Source: Bordetella parapertussis (GTDB lineage Bacteria > Pseudomonadota > Gammaproteobacteria > Burkholderiales > Burkholderiaceae_C). Taken from it: 23,435 bases of DNA. Positions 1 through 8,014 of the stretch are shown here, piece by piece (position 1 is the first letter of the stretch; each line of letters opens with the position of its first letter). A program made the position numbers and the translations under genes. The notes below the pieces were generated by a model that was given only the letters and a program-made list of their open reading frames with translations, was not told the DNA's origin and did not search any database. Where the stretch lies: positions 1-23,435 of the forward strand of contig CAMDAN010000030.1 in NCBI GenBank assembly GCA_945888535.1, read 5' to 3'.

Positions 1-411
1 AATACGGAAGACATTGAGCCAGCGCTAGCCACCACATTGCGTAAATTCGAGCACCAAACGGGCCTGGATACGTCGCTCCACATCGCAGGCCATGGCGTAC
101 CACTTTCAGCTGATTTGCAAATCCAGGTCCTTCATATTGTGCAAGAAGCTTTGTCCAATGTCCGCAAACACGCGCGGGCGTCGAAGGTCTGGCTCGATGT
201 GGTGCAACAACCTGCATGGCGCTTTGAAATTCGCGACAACGGCGTCGGTTTTATCACTGATGCGCCTGGTCAAGATGAAACCCATGTGGGTTTACGTATC
301 ATGGCCGAGCGGGCCCAACGCATTGGCGCAGAGCTTGAATTTATTTCTACGCTACAAAACGGGAGTTCTGTTATTTTGACTCTGCCTTCTTCACAAACTG
401 CAGCCCTATGA
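1..411 (+). CDS. narX: Nitrate sensor histidine kinase NarX, C-terminal part (5' truncated by window edge)
   Basis: The frame is open from base 1 and encodes the last 136 residues of a sensor kinase. Visible is a HATPase_c ATP-binding domain: an N-box around residues 48-58 (QEALSNVRKHA, Asn53), a G1 box DNGVGF at 79-84, and a G2-like VGLRIMAERA at 96-105. This spacing and wording are typical of the HPK7 (NarX/NarQ, LuxR-partner) class rather than EnvZ-like kinases. The sensor, HAMP and phospho-accepting His regions lie outside the window. The stop overlaps the narL start by 4 bp (ATGA), so the two are translationally coupled. The name NarX rests on kinase class plus position directly before narL and the nar operon; the nitrate-binding P-box cannot be seen. 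It should phosphorylate NarL when nitrate is present. Confidence 0.87.
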   Translation, partial: NTEDIEPALATTLRKFEHQTGLDTSLHIAGHGVPLSADLQIQVLHIVQEALSNVRKHARASKVWLDVVQQPAWRFEIRDNGVGFITDAPGQDETHVGLRIMAERAQRIGAELEFISTLQNGSSVILTLPSSQTAAL

Positions 412-1103
412 CTGCGATGCTTGTGACTACAACACCTGCTTTGCGAGTCTTGCTGGTGGATGACCATACGTTGTTTCGCCGCGGTTTGTCTGCGCTGTTG
501 TCGCGCGACCCCCGTTTAGTGGTTGTGGGAGATGCAGCAGACGCAGGCGAGGCACAGCGCCGCGCCCAAGAGCTTCAGCCGGATGTTATTTTGCTGGACA
601 ACCATTTGCCTGGCGTCAATGGAGTCGATGCTATTCCCGCTTTGCACGAGGCGGCGCCACACGCCTGTATTTTGGTTTTGACGGTGAGCGAAGACGAGGC
701 GGATTTGGCGCGTGCTCTGCGCAATGGGGCTGCCGGTTATTTGCTCAAAACAACCGAAGGCGAGGACCTGATTCAAGCGATCCTCAAAGCCCACGCAGGG
801 GACAACGTCATTGCCCCTGAAATGACCAATAAATTGGTGGCTGCTTATCGAGGGGCATCGCATGTATCGGGTGCCAAGGACGCATCTGTTCAGACAGTAA
901 GCAATCCCTTGGACACTTTGTCCGCTCGCGAGAAGGAAATTTTGCGGGGCATTACCAAAGGCGAAAGTAATAAAGAAATCGGCCGCAATCTTGGCATTGC
1001 AGAGACCACCGTCAAAATCCATGTGCAACATATTTTGCGCAAGCTCGGAGTCAGTAGTCGCGTTCATGCCGCTGTCATAGCCTCAGAAAATCCTTTGATC
1101 TAA
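408..1103 (+). CDS. narL: Two-component response regulator NarL (LuxR/FixJ family)
   Basis: A 231-residue, two-domain regulator. The receiver domain spans about residues 12-130, with the acidic pair Asp18/Asp19, phospho-acceptor Asp64 (LLDNHLPG), Thr92 and Lys114 all present. A linker of about 30 residues leads to a LuxR-type helix-turn-helix at about 168-228 (LSAREKEILRGITKG, then the recognition helix in NKEIGRNLGIAETTVKIHV). The start ATG overlaps the kinase stop by 4 bp, which supports that start. It sits immediately upstream of the nitrate reductase operon and, by family knowledge, would activate it in response to nitrate. The paralogue NarP cannot be excluded by sequence alone, but the linked membrane-bound nar operon favours NarL. 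Confidence 0.92.
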   Translation: MTAMLVTTTPALRVLLVDDHTLFRRGLSALLSRDPRLVVVGDAADAGEAQRRAQELQPDVILLDNHLPGVNGVDAIPALHEAAPHACILVLTVSEDEADLARALRNGAAGYLLKTTEGEDLIQAILKAHAGDNVIAPEMTNKLVAAYRGASHVSGAKDASVQTVSNPLDTLSAREKEILRGITKGESNKEIGRNLGIAETTVKIHVQHILRKLGVSSRVHAAVIASENPLI

Positions 1104-1108
1104 CGCAA
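1095..1108 (+). promoter_or_regulatory. FNR/ANR-like binding site candidate
   Basis: TTGAT-CTAA-CGCAA matches the FNR consensus TTGAT-N4-ATCAA at 8 of 10 defined positions. It overlaps the narL stop codon. If it acted as a class II site centred near -41.5, transcription would start near 1143, and a weak -10-like TCTAGT lies at 1131-1136. Anaerobic FNR control of nar operons is established knowledge; the use of this particular site is inference. Confidence 0.4.
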
Positions 1109-1260
1109 ACACACGCTATTTTCTGGCCTCTCTAGTTCTTTAGAACGACCCCGCTCCGCTTAGACCTAGTTCTTCTGCACTTCCTCTCGCGTTCTAGGGA
1201 AGGATAGCGCGAACCCTACGTAAAAAATACAGTTCTACCAAGACACAAAGGAGTCTTGGT
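1104..1260 (+). promoter_or_regulatory. Leader/promoter region of the narK1K2GHJI operon
   Basis: This 157-bp gap is the only sizeable non-coding stretch before the nar operon. It contains four copies of GTTCT (starting at 1135, 1169, 1191 and 1232), two of them inside a 9-bp direct repeat CTAGTTCTT (1132-1140 and 1166-1174). The first copy belongs to an inverted repeat GTTCT-TT-AGAAC (1135-1146). I could not find convincing NarL heptamers (TACYYMT) here. The promoter itself was not pinned down. Confidence 0.55.
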
Positions 1261-1261
1261 A
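1236..1261 (+). promoter_or_regulatory. Hairpin presenting the narK1 ribosome-binding site
   Basis: A perfect 9-bp inverted repeat, TACCAAGAC (1236-1244) and GTCTTGGTA (1253-1261), flanks an 8-nt loop ACAAAGGA (1245-1252). The Shine-Dalgarno sequence AAAGGAG (1247-1253) lies in the loop, with its last G in the stem, and the final stem base is the A of the narK1 ATG. There is no U-run, so this is not a rho-independent terminator. It could tune translation of narK1, or be a dyad operator at the DNA level. Confidence 0.6.
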
Positions 1262-2529
1262 TGACACACAAAAGACAGGCGCTTTCCGTTTTAATCGTTA
1301 GCACATTGGCATTCACAGTGTGTTTTATGGTGTGGATGATGTTTGGCGTCATCGGCATTCCGATTAAAAAAGCGCTTGACCTCAATGCCACGCAATTTGG
1401 TTTGCTGATGGCAACACCGGTGCTCACCGGTTCCCTGATCCGAGTGCCTTTGGGCATTTGGACCGACAAGTATGGCGGCCGTATCGTGATGACCATCTTG
1501 ATGGCACTCATCGTTCCGGCGATTTACCTCATGTCCTATGCCACCGCTTATTGGCATTTTTTGACCATTGGTTTGTTTGTGGGTTTGGCCGGCGGTTCTT
1601 TTTCTGTCGGTACACCCTATGTGGCGCGTTGGTTTCCAAAACACCAGCAAGGGTTTGCCATGGGGATTTATGGCGCGGGCAATTCGGGAGCGGCAGTCAA
1701 TAAATTTGTAGCCCCGGCTTTGGTCGTGGCCTTTGGCTGGGCCATGGTCCCCCAAGTCTATGCCGCCATTATGTTTGGCACCGTACTCTTGTTTTGGTTC
1801 TTCAGTTACAGCGACCCCACCCATTTGGTGTCTACCGATGTGAAGTTTATGGACCAACTCAAAGCATTGAAAGACCCCAAAGTGTTGAAGTACTGCCAGT
1901 ACTACAGCATTGTGTTTGGTGGCTACGTGGCCTTGTCTTTGTGGATGGTTCAGTACTACGTTGGCGAGTTTGGACTAGAAATTCGTTCTGCCGCATTACT
2001 CGCTGCTTGTTTTTCATTGCCAGGCGGCGTATTGCGAGCGGTTGGAGGTTGGTTGTCTGATAAATGGGGCGCTCACAGCGTGACCTGGTGGGTTCTGTGG
2101 GTCAGTTGGATATGTTTGTTTTTACTGAGCTACCCCCAAACCGATTTCACTATCGCCACCATCACCGGTCCTAAAACCTTTCATATCGGCTTGAACGTTT
2201 ACGTTTTCACCGCGCTCATGTTTGTGCTGGGTATTGCCTTTGCTTTTGGTAAGGCCAGTGTTTTCAAGTACATCAGCGACGACTACACCGGAAATATTGG
2301 AACCATCAGTGGCGTGGTGGGGCTCGCAGGCGGGTTGGGTGGTTTTGTCTTGCCCATCATGTTTGGCGCTTTGATGGATCTCACCGGAATTCGTTCAAGC
2401 GCTTTCATGTTGATGTACGGCGTGGTCTGGGTCTCCTTGATTTGGATGTACTGGACCGAAGTCCGGCGCAGCGAAATCATGGGGAAAAACGCCACTCCCT
2501 TTAGCCTGCAAAACGTCATCCCTCATTAA
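1261..2529 (+). CDS. narK1: NarK1-type nitrate transporter (MFS, nitrate/nitrite porter family)
   Basis: A 422-residue hydrophobic protein with about 12 membrane helices, the usual size for the short NarK1 class. The first conserved arginine motif is in LIRVPLGIWTDKYGGR, the second in LRAVGGWLSDKWG. The nitrate signature appears as GIYGAGNSGAAVNKFVAP, and a second glycine-rich signature GTISGVVGLAGGLGGF is near the C terminus. GAGNSG is characteristic of the type I, probably proton-coupled nitrate uptake group, in contrast to the GLGNFG of the next gene. An AAAGGAG ribosome site lies 7 nt before the ATG, within a hairpin loop. It is followed 13 bp later by narK2, a pairing known in many denitrifiers. 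The transport mode is inferred from subfamily resemblance. Confidence 0.92.
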   Translation: MTHKRQALSVLIVSTLAFTVCFMVWMMFGVIGIPIKKALDLNATQFGLLMATPVLTGSLIRVPLGIWTDKYGGRIVMTILMALIVPAIYLMSYATAYWHFLTIGLFVGLAGGSFSVGTPYVARWFPKHQQGFAMGIYGAGNSGAAVNKFVAPALVVAFGWAMVPQVYAAIMFGTVLLFWFFSYSDPTHLVSTDVKFMDQLKALKDPKVLKYCQYYSIVFGGYVALSLWMVQYYVGEFGLEIRSAALLAACFSLPGGVLRAVGGWLSDKWGAHSVTWWVLWVSWICLFLLSYPQTDFTIATITGPKTFHIGLNVYVFTALMFVLGIAFAFGKASVFKYISDDYTGNIGTISGVVGLAGGLGGFVLPIMFGALMDLTGIRSSAFMLMYGVVWVSLIWMYWTEVRRSEIMGKNATPFSLQNVIPH

Positions 2530-2542
2530 ATAAGGACCCCTA

Positions 2543-4171
2543 ATGACACAAGCCTCTACTTCACGTGTTGATATCGGCGACTGGCGTCCCGAAGACGAAA
2601 AATTTTGGGAATCCACCGGTAAGAAAATTGCGTACCGCAATCTTTGGATTTCCATTCCCAACCTGCTGGTCGGCTTTGCGGTGTGGGGGATGTGGGGAAT
2701 CATCACGGTGCAAATGCTGAACCTTGGCTTTCCCTTTAAGCCTGCGGAGATGTTCAGCCTCACCGCGATTGCTGGATTGATGGGTGCAACTCTGCGCATA
2801 CCCGCATCCTTCTTCATTCGACTCTCAGGCGGACGAAACACCATTTTCCTGACTTCTGTGCTGCTCATGATCCCCGCCATTTGGACAGGGATTGCATTGC
2901 AAGACCAAACGACTCCTCTGTGGGTTTTTCAAGCCTGTGCGTTTTTAAGCGGGATAGGCGGCGGCAACTTTGCGTGCTCGATGTCCAATATTTCTAGCTT
3001 CTTTCCTAAGCGCCTACAAGGCACAGGTTTGGGTTTGAATGCCGGTTTGGGTAACTTTGGTGTGACCACCATGCAGATTTTGATTCCTTTGGTGATGACC
3101 GTGGGGGTGTTTGGTGTCGCGGGAGGTGGCTCCATGGTCTTACTCAAAGACAGTGGCTGGATTTTGGGAAAAATTGCCGCCGGAACTCCTACGTTTATTC
3201 AAAACGCGGGTTTCGTTTGGGCTGCGATTTTGCTGCCATTGGTAGCGGCTGCTTGGTTTGGCATGAATAACTTGCTGACTCTGTCGCCCCATTACGGTGG
3301 AACGTTGGCGGCGTTTGCAAAAATTTTGTATTTGTGGGGTATCACCTGTGTCGTTGGAGCATTGGGCTTGTACCTGTATTTACCAGCACCGACCGGTTTG
3401 GGTTTGCTCAATATGTGGGTGGCTTTGCCACTGATCATTGTCTGCACCTTGGCCGCGATGAAAGTCGCTGCCTTTGGCGAAATGAAGTCCAACATCGTCA
3501 ACCAGTACGCGATCTTCAAGAACAAACACACCTGGTCATTGACCTTGCTGTACATCGTCACTTTTGGATCGTTCATTGGTTTCTCTATGGCGTTGCCTTT
3601 GTCCATCACGGTGATTTTTGGCATCAGCCATATTCCTGACGCTGCAGGCGTGATGCAGCACGTACTCAAAAATCCTAACGCACCCTCGGCCTTAACCTAC
3701 GCGTGGATTGGGCCTTTTGTTGGCGCCTTGATTCGCCCAGTCGGCGGTTGGATCTCTGACAAAGTGGGCGGATCCATCGTGACACAAATCATTTCCGGTG
3801 TCATGGTTCTAGCCTCTGCAGCAGTGGGCTACGTCATGATGCAAGCCTATGGTTCAGCCACGCCAGAGCAGTATTTCTCTACCTTCATGTGGCTGTTCGT
3901 ACTCTTGTTTGCGGCCAGTGGCATCGGCAATGGTTCCACATTTCGCACGATTGGCGTGATTTTTGATCGCCAGCAAACGGGTCCTGTTTTGGGATGGACA
4001 TCGGCAGTGGCAGCCTATGGTGCTTTTATTGCACCGGTGGTTATCGGAGCCCAAATCAAAGCCGGAACGCCGCAAGTCGCGATGTACAGCTTTGCTGTTT
4101 TCTATGCAGTCTGCTTGGTTTTGAATTGGTGGTTTTACCTTCGCGCAGGTTCAGACATCAAAAACCCCTAA
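2543..4171 (+). CDS. narK2: NarK2-type nitrate/nitrite transporter (long form)
   Basis: A 542-residue MFS protein that resembles E. coli NarK from its N terminus (DWRPEDEKFWE, RNLWISIPNLL) through its signatures: LRIPASFFIRLSGGR with the first substrate arginine, GLGNFGVTTMQ, LIRPVGGWISDKVGG with the second arginine, and GNGSTFRTIGVIF. This class usually exchanges nitrate for nitrite. It is about 80 residues longer than the familiar 463-residue form. The excess lies at about residues 246-326 and holds two further hydrophobic segments, so about 14 helices are predicted. An AAGGA ribosome site precedes the ATG. It lies between narK1 and narG, consistent with nitrate supply and nitrite removal for NarGHI. 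Confidence 0.92.
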   Translation: MTQASTSRVDIGDWRPEDEKFWESTGKKIAYRNLWISIPNLLVGFAVWGMWGIITVQMLNLGFPFKPAEMFSLTAIAGLMGATLRIPASFFIRLSGGRNTIFLTSVLLMIPAIWTGIALQDQTTPLWVFQACAFLSGIGGGNFACSMSNISSFFPKRLQGTGLGLNAGLGNFGVTTMQILIPLVMTVGVFGVAGGGSMVLLKDSGWILGKIAAGTPTFIQNAGFVWAAILLPLVAAAWFGMNNLLTLSPHYGGTLAAFAKILYLWGITCVVGALGLYLYLPAPTGLGLLNMWVALPLIIVCTLAAMKVAAFGEMKSNIVNQYAIFKNKHTWSLTLLYIVTFGSFIGFSMALPLSITVIFGISHIPDAAGVMQHVLKNPNAPSALTYAWIGPFVGALIRPVGGWISDKVGGSIVTQIISGVMVLASAAVGYVMMQAYGSATPEQYFSTFMWLFVLLFAASGIGNGSTFRTIGVIFDRQQTGPVLGWTSAVAAYGAFIAPVVIGAQIKAGTPQVAMYSFAVFYAVCLVLNWWFYLRAGSDIKNP

Positions 4172-4213
4172 GCCCCTTACGACAGTGCAACCCTAAATTT
4201 CTCGAGGTATTTC

Positions 4214-7200
4214 ATGAGCCATTTTCTAGACCGTCTCACCTATTTTTCCCAGCCGCGCGAATCTTTCTCAGGCGATCACGGCGTGACCACCGGGGAAGAC
4301 CGAACTTGGGAAAACGCGTACCGCGATCGCTGGGCACACGACAAAATAGTTCGCTCGACGCATGGTGTCAATTGCACTGGCTCATGCTCTTGGAAAATAT
4401 ACGTCAAAGGCGGCATCGTGACCTGGGAAACCCAGCAAACCGATTACCCCCGAACCCGTTGGGACATGCCTAACCATGAGCCGCGCGGATGCGCCCGAGG
4501 TGCGAGTTACAGCTGGTATTTGTACAGCGCAAACCGAGTGAAGTACCCGTTGGTTCGGGGGCGATTGCTCAAGCTGTGGCGCGAAGCGAGGTTGTCACAA
4601 GACCCGGTGGACGCTTGGGCGTCGATTGCTCAAAGCGATGCCAAGCGCAAGGAATACCAAAGCGTGCGTGGCTTGGGTGGATTTGTTCGATCCAGCTGGG
4701 GTGAAGTCAATGAAATGGTGGCAGCAGCCAATGTGTACACCATCAAAAAACATGGGCCAGATCGCATCATTGGGTTTTCTCCGATTCCTGCGATGTCCAT
4801 GGTTTCGTACGCAGCGGGAAGCCGTTACCTGAGCCTCATCGGAGGCGTTTGCATGAGCTTTTACGATTGGTACTGCGATCTTCCGCCCGCCAGCCCACAA
4901 ATTTGGGGCGAGCAAACCGATGTTCCAGAATCGGCCGATTGGTACAACTCCAGCTTCATCATCGCCTGGGGCTCCAACGTACCGCAAACGCGGACTCCCG
5001 ACGCCCACTTTTTCACGGAAGTTCGGTACAAAGGGACAAAAACAGTGGCAGTCACGCCCGATTACTCTGAGGTCGCAAAGCTCTCGGATATCTGGATGAA
5101 GCCCAAGCAAGGTACCGATGCAGCCGTGGCGATGGCGATGGGCCATGTAATTTTGAAGGAGTTTTATTTCCCTGATGGAGGTAAAGCGCGCAGTACTTAC
5201 TTTGACGACTACGTGCGCCGTTACACCGACATGCCCATGTTGGTGATGCTCAAGGAGCAGACCTTACCAAGCGGTGAAGTTGTGATGGTTCCTGACCGGT
5301 ATCTGAGAGCCTCGGATTTCAACGGCAAGTTAGGCGCGGCTAATAACCCCGAGTGGAAAACGGTCGCTTTAGATGAAAGTGGAAAAGTCGTACTACCTCA
5401 AGGCGCCATCGGTTTTCGTTGGGGCCCAGACGGCCGCGCGGATGAAGGGCAATGGAACCTACAGGCCAAAGAAGCACGCCATGGCAATGACGTCAAACTC
5501 AAACTCACTGTCATGGAAGGCGAGCAGGCCAGTTTAGAAACAGCGAAAGTGGGGTTCCCCTATTTTGGCGGTATTGAAAGTGAGCACTTCCCCAACAATG
5601 CAACTGGCGCTGGAGCGAACAACGTCTTGGTCCGAACCGTTCCGGTGCAACGCATCGCATTAGGTAAGGCTGGCGATACGCGTGAAGCGCTTGTGGCGAC
5701 AGTGTTTGATCTGCAGGTTGCCAACTATGGCGTAGCCCGCGGCTTACCAGGTGAGTTGGCAGCCAAAGACTTCAATGACGACACGCCCTATACCCCAGCA
5801 TGGCAAGAGCGGATCACTGGAACCCCTCGCGAGCAGCTGATTACCGTAGCGCGGCAGTTTGCCGAAAACGCGGACAAGACCCATGGCAAGTCGATGGTCA
5901 TTATTGGCGCGGCAATGAACCACTGGTACCACGCCGATATGAACTACCGCGGCGTGATCAATATGCTGATGATGTGCGGTTGCATTGGGCAAAGTGGGGG
6001 CGGTTGGGCCCACTATGTGGGACAAGAAAAATTGCGCCCCCAGACCGGCTGGACTGCGTTGGCCTTTGGACTGGACTGGATTCGCCCACCGCGGCAAATG
6101 AATTCCACCAGTTTCTTTTACGCCCACACGGATCAGTGGCGCTACGAAAAACTGGGTATGGAAGAAGTGCTCTCGCCCTTGGCGGATAAAAAAGCGTTTG
6201 GCGGCAGCATGATTGACTACAACGTTCGCGCTGAGCGCATGGGCTGGTTGCCTTCTGCGCCTCAGCTCAAGACCAATCCACTGCAAGTCGTGCGCGATGC
6301 CCAAGCAGCGGGGATGGAGCCCAAAGACTACGCAGTGAAAGGACTCAAAGAGGGCTCACTGTCGATGAGCTGCGAAGACCCAGACCATCCAGATAACTGG
6401 CCACGCAATATGTTCGTTTGGCGCTCCAACATTTTGGGCTCCAGCGGAAAAGGACATGAATACTTTTTAAAGCATTTGCTGGGAACCAGCAACGGTGTTC
6501 AAGGAAAAGACATGGGCCATGACGAAGCCAAGCCTGAAGAAGTAGTGTGGCATGACAAAGCACCCGAAGGCAAGCTTGATTTGCTGGTGACATTGGACTT
6601 TCGCATGAGTACGACCTGTTTGTACTCGGACATCGTATTGCCCACTGCAACCTGGTATGAAAAAAACGACCTCAATACCAGCGACATGCATCCGTTTATC
6701 CATCCTTTGTCCACGGCAGTCGACCCTGCGTGGCAGTCCCGCAGCGACTGGGATATTTACAAAGGCTTTGCTCAAAAGTTCAGCGAAATTTGTGTGGGTC
6801 ATTTGGGTGTTGAGCGCGATATGGTTTTGAGTCCCTTGATGCATGACTCACCCGCAGAACTTGCACAACCTTTTGGCGTTCAAGACTGGAAGCGCGGAGA
6901 AATTGATTTGATACCTGGGAAAACGGGCCCCAATATGGCGGTGGTTGAACGGGATTACCCCAACGTTTACAAGCGGTTTACGGCTTTAGGCCCTTTGCTA
7001 AACAAGGTGGGCAACGGCGGCAAAGGAATTTCCTGGAATACCCAGACTGAAGTCAAACAGCTCGGTGAGCTCAATGGTGTGGTGCTTGAGGAGGGTGTGA
7101 CGTGTGGCATGCCGAAAATCGACACCGATATTGATGCCTGCGAAGTGGTTTTGCAATTGGCACCTGAGACCAACGGACATGTTGCCGTTAAAGCATGGAA

Positions 7201-8014
7201 AGCTTTGGGAAAACAAACCGGCTTAGACCATACCCATTTGGCTGTGTACCGCGAAGACGAAAAAATTCGCTTCCGAGATATCCAAGCCCAACCGCGCAAG
7301 ATCATTAGCTCGCCCACTTGGAGCGGTATCGAGAGTGAAACCGTCTCATACAACGCGGGCTATACCAATGTGCACGAGATGATCCCATGGCGCACCCTGA
7401 CAGGCCGCCAGCAGTTCTACATGGATCATCCTTGGATGACCGCATTTGGTGAAGGCTTCACCACATACCGACCACCCGTGGACTTGAAAACGACAGCAGG
7501 AATTCAAAATATCAAGCCCAATGGGAACAAAGAAATTGCACTGAATTTCATCACGCCACACCAAAAGTGGGGCATTCACTCCACCTACAGCGACAACCTC
7601 ATGATGCTTACCCTCAATCGCGGGGGTAGCGTGGTTTGGCTAAGTGAAACCGATGCGAAGTCGGTGGGGATTGAAGACAACGATTGGATCGAAGTTTTCA
7701 ATATCAATGGTGCGATTGCAGCCCGCGCAGTGGTCAGTCAGCGCGTGAACCCAGGAATGACTTTGATGTACCACTCGCAAGAGAAGATCATCAATACCCC
7801 GGGTTCTGAGATCACGGGAATGCGCGGGGGGATTCACAACTCGGTGACGCGCATCGTGCTTAAGCCCACCCACATGATTGGTGGTTACGCGCAGTTCAGT
7901 TATGGCTTTAACTATTACGGAACCATTGGCACCAACCGCGATGAATTTGTGGTGGTTCGAAAAATGAACAAAGTCGATTGGCTTGAAGAAGAAGCCCAAG
8001 GAGAAAACGCATGA
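4214..8014 (+). CDS. narG: Respiratory nitrate reductase catalytic (alpha) subunit NarG
   Basis: A 1266-residue molybdoenzyme, close to the 1247 residues of E. coli NarG and similar along its whole length. The FS0 [4Fe-4S] ligands are His50, Cys54, Cys58 (HGVNCTGSC) and Cys93 (PRGCARG). The molybdenum-ligating aspartate is Asp218 in SFYDWYCDLPPASP. The C-terminal cofactor-binding part includes LNFITPHQKWGIHSTYSDNL and GGIHNSVTRI. It reduces nitrate to nitrite on the cytoplasmic side, receiving electrons from NarH and carrying a bis-MGD cofactor. No real twin-arginine signal is present: the N terminus keeps only the vestigial pattern FLDRLTYF, as in the classical cytoplasm-facing enzyme. Its end overlaps narH by 4 bp (ATGA). 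All key residues are intact. Confidence 0.98.
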   Translation: MSHFLDRLTYFSQPRESFSGDHGVTTGEDRTWENAYRDRWAHDKIVRSTHGVNCTGSCSWKIYVKGGIVTWETQQTDYPRTRWDMPNHEPRGCARGASYSWYLYSANRVKYPLVRGRLLKLWREARLSQDPVDAWASIAQSDAKRKEYQSVRGLGGFVRSSWGEVNEMVAAANVYTIKKHGPDRIIGFSPIPAMSMVSYAAGSRYLSLIGGVCMSFYDWYCDLPPASPQIWGEQTDVPESADWYNSSFIIAWGSNVPQTRTPDAHFFTEVRYKGTKTVAVTPDYSEVAKLSDIWMKPKQGTDAAVAMAMGHVILKEFYFPDGGKARSTYFDDYVRRYTDMPMLVMLKEQTLPSGEVVMVPDRYLRASDFNGKLGAANNPEWKTVALDESGKVVLPQGAIGFRWGPDGRADEGQWNLQAKEARHGNDVKLKLTVMEGEQASLETAKVGFPYFGGIESEHFPNNATGAGANNVLVRTVPVQRIALGKAGDTREALVATVFDLQVANYGVARGLPGELAAKDFNDDTPYTPAWQERITGTPREQLITVARQFAENADKTHGKSMVIIGAAMNHWYHADMNYRGVINMLMMCGCIGQSGGGWAHYVGQEKLRPQTGWTALAFGLDWIRPPRQMNSTSFFYAHTDQWRYEKLGMEEVLSPLADKKAFGGSMIDYNVRAERMGWLPSAPQLKTNPLQVVRDAQAAGMEPKDYAVKGLKEGSLSMSCEDPDHPDNWPRNMFVWRSNILGSSGKGHEYFLKHLLGTSNGVQGKDMGHDEAKPEEVVWHDKAPEGKLDLLVTLDFRMSTTCLYSDIVLPTATWYEKNDLNTSDMHPFIHPLSTAVDPAWQSRSDWDIYKGFAQKFSEICVGHLGVERDMVLSPLMHDSPAELAQPFGVQDWKRGEIDLIPGKTGPNMAVVERDYPNVYKRFTALGPLLNKVGNGGKGISWNTQTEVKQLGELNGVVLEEGVTCGMPKIDTDIDACEVVLQLAPETNGHVAVKAWKALGKQTGLDHTHLAVYREDEKIRFRDIQAQPRKIISSPTWSGIESETVSYNAGYTNVHEMIPWRTLTGRQQFYMDHPWMTAFGEGFTTYRPPVDLKTTAGIQNIKPNGNKEIALNFITPHQKWGIHSTYSDNLMMLTLNRGGSVVWLSETDAKSVGIEDNDWIEVFNINGAIAARAVVSQRVNPGMTLMYHSQEKIINTPGSEITGMRGGIHNSVTRIVLKPTHMIGGYAQFSYGFNYYGTIGTNRDEFVVVRKMNKVDWLEEEAQGENA

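Noticed and set aside
37..411. A complete small gene starting at TTG 37
   Set aside because: The frame is open to base 1 and the protein is plainly the C-terminal ATP-binding domain of a larger kinase cut by the window edge.
516..1067. 183-codon open frame antisense to narL
   Set aside because: It is a shadow of the well-supported narL frame, has no ribosome site or domain, and would be fully antisense to it.
1236..1261. Rho-independent terminator after narL
   Set aside because: The hairpin is not followed by a U-run and abuts the narK1 start codon.
4214..4300. Twin-arginine export signal on NarG
   Set aside because: The N terminus has only one arginine in the relevant place (FLDRLTYF) and lacks a hydrophobic h-region; this matches the vestigial motif of cytoplasm-facing NarG.
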